Shown here: positions 62,195 to 64,000 of the stretch, piece by piece
How the letters are laid out: each line of letters starts with the position of its first letter
Position numbering within the stretch: position 1 is the first letter of the stretch
Source: Arsukibacterium sp.
GTDB lineage: Bacteria > Pseudomonadota > Gammaproteobacteria > Enterobacterales > Alteromonadaceae
Reading direction: 5' to 3'
Length of the DNA: 64,000 nucleotides
NCBI RefSeq assembly: GCF_018402695.1
Contig: NZ_JAGYIM010000024.1
Coordinates: 124,001 to 188,000 of the forward strand
The notes under the pieces: generated by a model
Seen by the model: the letters and a program-made list of their open reading frames with translations, nothing else
Told to the model about the DNA's origin: nothing
Database searches by the model: none
Made by a program: the position numbers and the translations under genes

Positions 62195-63133
62195 CTATAC
62201 CCCCAGCAAGGCATTAATCCAGCTTAAATACAGTGGCAAGCCAATTAATACATTTAGCGGAAAGGTGACACCAAGCGCGGCCAATAAAGCCAGACCGATA
62301 TCCGCTTCGGGTATCGCCGCCCGGATGGCGGCTGGTGCCGCTATGTAGGAGGCGCTTGCCATTAAGCCTGCCAGTACCAGAATGCTGCCACTGCTTAACC
62401 CCAGCAGTAAACCCAGGCCAATACCAAACCAGGCCAGGACAAAGGGGGTAATTAAAGCAAACAGCATCAACCGCCACTGTTTTATTGGTAGCGGTGAGCA
62501 TACTTTGGCCGTACACAGGCCCATTTCCAGTAAAAACAGTGCCAGCAGGGTACTGAAGCCGCCCATTAATACCGGGGTAATACCCGATAAACCGTCACTG
62601 CCATAGATCCAGCCAATCAGCAAACCACCACCCAACAACAGCACTCCTCGGCTGGTCAGTGCTTCATGTAATATGGCCAGCGAGCCGGTTTTACCGCCGT
62701 TAACATAACGATATAACCAGAGCATAGTGACAATGGCGGGCAGTTCCAGCAGTACCAGATATAAAGTGGTTTGTGGTTCCATTGGTAAATTATGCTGCAG
62801 CGCCAGCGCCATCACGACTGCAAAGGTACCGGCACTGACCGAGCCATAATGGGCGGCCACGCTGGCAGCATTGGCGCTGCTTAGTTTTACCAGCCGGCGC
62901 AGCAACGGATACAACACAAGCGGCAGCGCTACCCCTGTTGCGGCTATCAGGCCAAGCTCGGGTAAAATTGGCATCAGCGGTACACCGTGCAGTGCCATAC
63001 CGCCCTTTAAGCCCAGGGTCAGCATCAGTAAAATAGACAGGGTTTCATAAATAGGCAGCGGAACTTTTAAATCCGATTTGACTAAGCCGGCCAGCAGGCC
63101 GAGGGCAAAAAACGCAATGACAACATCAGGCAT
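62195..63133 (-). CDS. SbtA-type sodium-dependent bicarbonate permease
   Basis: This is a 312-residue protein with about ten helices. It shows FFALGLLAGLVKSDLKVP, LMLTLGLKGGMAL, AAHYGSVSAGTFAVVMA and MASASYIAAPAAIRAAIPEA, the conserved repeats of the SbtA/DUF897 family. Cyanobacterial SbtA imports bicarbonate with Na+; the substrate in heterotrophs is not established. A LysR gene is divergent. Confidence 0.88.
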   Translation of the reverse strand: MPDVVIAFFALGLLAGLVKSDLKVPLPIYETLSILLMLTLGLKGGMALHGVPLMPILPELGLIAATGVALPLVLYPLLRRLVKLSSANAASVAAHYGSVSAGTFAVVMALALQHNLPMEPQTTLYLVLLELPAIVTMLWLYRYVNGGKTGSLAILHEALTSRGVLLLGGGLLIGWIYGSDGLSGITPVLMGGFSTLLALFLLEMGLCTAKVCSPLPIKQWRLMLFALITPFVLAWFGIGLGLLLGLSSGSILVLAGLMASASYIAAPAAIRAAIPEADIGLALLAALGVTFPLNVLIGLPLYLSWINALLGV

Positions 63134-63274
63134 AGCAGGGCTCCGGTAACTAATCCCGCGCAGTGTGCCGAAAAAATGCCATACTGCATAATTAATAATA
63201 TAGGTTTGTTATATAGATATTTATCTATGGGGTGGTATGCTGCGCCCCATTAACAGTGATCAGAAGGCGGCATT

Positions 63275-64000
63275 ATGGATGTAAGGCAACTGAGTTTTCG
63301 CTTATTACAGGTGTATATCCGGGTGGTGCAGCTTGGCAGTATATCAGCGGCAGCACGGGCGCTGCATTTAACCCAGCCGACGGTATCGTTGCAATTAAAA
63401 AAACTGGCAGAAGTAGTAAATGAGCCGTTACTGCAGCACAGTAACCGCGCTGACAGCGGCAAAGGCCTGACGCCTACAGCGGCCGGCCAGGCGCTGTATC
63501 AGGCCGCTTGTGATGTGTTAAGCCGTTTTGACGATTTAAACAGTGAGTTAAGCGAACTGCATAGTGGCCGGCGCGGCAGTCTGAGCATTGCGGTAGTGAA
63601 TACGGCCCAGTATTTAATGCCACGAATACTGGGACCCTTCGACCGCCAGTATCCGCAACTGGAAGTCACCCTGCATATTGGCAACCGGGCGCAGATTTTA
63701 AACCGGTTCAGCCAGCAACTGGACGATATTTACCTGTTCAGCCATCCGCCAAGTGGCGAGCATGTTAGTGCCAGACCGATAGTGAAGAACCCGTTGCAAC
63801 TGATTGCCCCGCTGGATCACTGGGCGGCTGGCAAGCAGCTTACGTTTAGTCAGCTGAAACAGGAGCGTTTTATCCTGCGTGAACCCGGCAGCGCGACCCG
63901 GATGATGTTTGAAGCCTGGCTCAGCAGCCAGGGCATTGAGCTTAGCCACAGTATGCAGATTGAAAGTAACGAGGCTATCCGGCTTAGCGTGGCAGCCGGG
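63275..64000 (+). CDS. LysR family transcriptional regulator (partial)
   Basis: The frame is open to the window end (242 codons). The N-terminal winged helix is QVYIRVVQLGSISAAARAL and LTQPTVSLQLKKLAE, followed by the effector domain LSIAVVNTAQYLMPRILGPF. It resembles CbbR/CmpR regulators, which control carbon-fixation and bicarbonate genes. It is divergent from the SbtA-like gene with 141 bases between, so it very likely regulates it. Confidence 0.9.
   Translation, partial: MDVRQLSFRLLQVYIRVVQLGSISAAARALHLTQPTVSLQLKKLAEVVNEPLLQHSNRADSGKGLTPTAAGQALYQAACDVLSRFDDLNSELSELHSGRRGSLSIAVVNTAQYLMPRILGPFDRQYPQLEVTLHIGNRAQILNRFSQQLDDIYLFSHPPSGEHVSARPIVKNPLQLIAPLDHWAAGKQLTFSQLKQERFILREPGSATRMMFEAWLSSQGIELSHSMQIESNEAIRLSVAAG

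Noticed and set aside
1-64000. CRISPR arrays, tRNA or rRNA genes, complete insertion sequences, prophage genes
   Set aside because: I saw no regular spacer-repeat array, no tRNA cloverleaf, no transposase or integrase frame and no phage structural genes.

Overview
The window looks like chromosomal DNA from a gammaproteobacterium of roughly balanced base composition. The block fau-rpiA-serA / 6S RNA / ygfB-pepP-ubiH-ubiI-gcvT-gcvH-gcvP is the arrangement known from Escherichia and Shewanella. The other content (RNase J, SatD-DUF3307, a PL10 pectate lyase, a PEP-CTERM protein, an SbtA-type permease, a FIST protein) points to an aquatic Alteromonadales/Chromatiaceae-type bacterium such as Rheinheimera, Alishewanella or Arsukibacterium. 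That genus-level placement is inference; no species call is possible.

Layout. 1-13.6 kb is core metabolism: the gltX tail, a DUF481 outer-membrane protein, serine and pentose-phosphate genes, fau with an upstream 6S RNA, the ubiquinone hydroxylase operon (ubiI carries a frameshift), and the three glycine-cleavage genes. 13.6-17 kb is a small variable region: a DUF5343-HEPN gene pair, decayed fragments of a membrane protein and of higA, an intact parDE-like toxin-antitoxin pair with a clear promoter, and a DUF1801 gene. 17-34.6 kb holds scattered housekeeping and accessory genes: ATP-grasp, serine hydrolase, PhzF, CreA, Rnk, a DEAD-box helicase, an exported KatG, a K+ channel, RNase J, the SatD-DUF3307 pair behind three phased operators, GNAT and a histidine phosphatase. 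34.6-60.2 kb holds a chemoreceptor, an MsbA-type exporter, a PBP4b-like hydrolase, FIST, AcpH, YqjG, carboxypeptidase, PEP-CTERM protein, TPR protein, pectin genes, an M16 protease, Tas and HDOD. 60.2-61.7 kb contains two tandem units with the hallmarks of integron gene cassettes, then a repeat cluster. The window ends with DUF3429, an SbtA-like permease and a divergent LysR regulator that runs off the end.

Main observations for follow-up. (1) A dispersed structured repeat in two subtypes, with compensatory stem changes between copies and an alternating arrangement that recurs at 21 kb and 61 kb. (2) Two integrase-less gene cassettes whose start half-sites match their own attC R'' boxes. (3) Three GTAAC-N8-GTTAC palindromes at an exact 29-base period over the satD promoter. 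(4) An overlapping DUF5343-HEPN pair. (5) A one-base frameshift in ubiI. (6) An internally deleted cold-shock/DUF1294 gene. (7) Absence of zapA from its usual place beside the 6S RNA gene.
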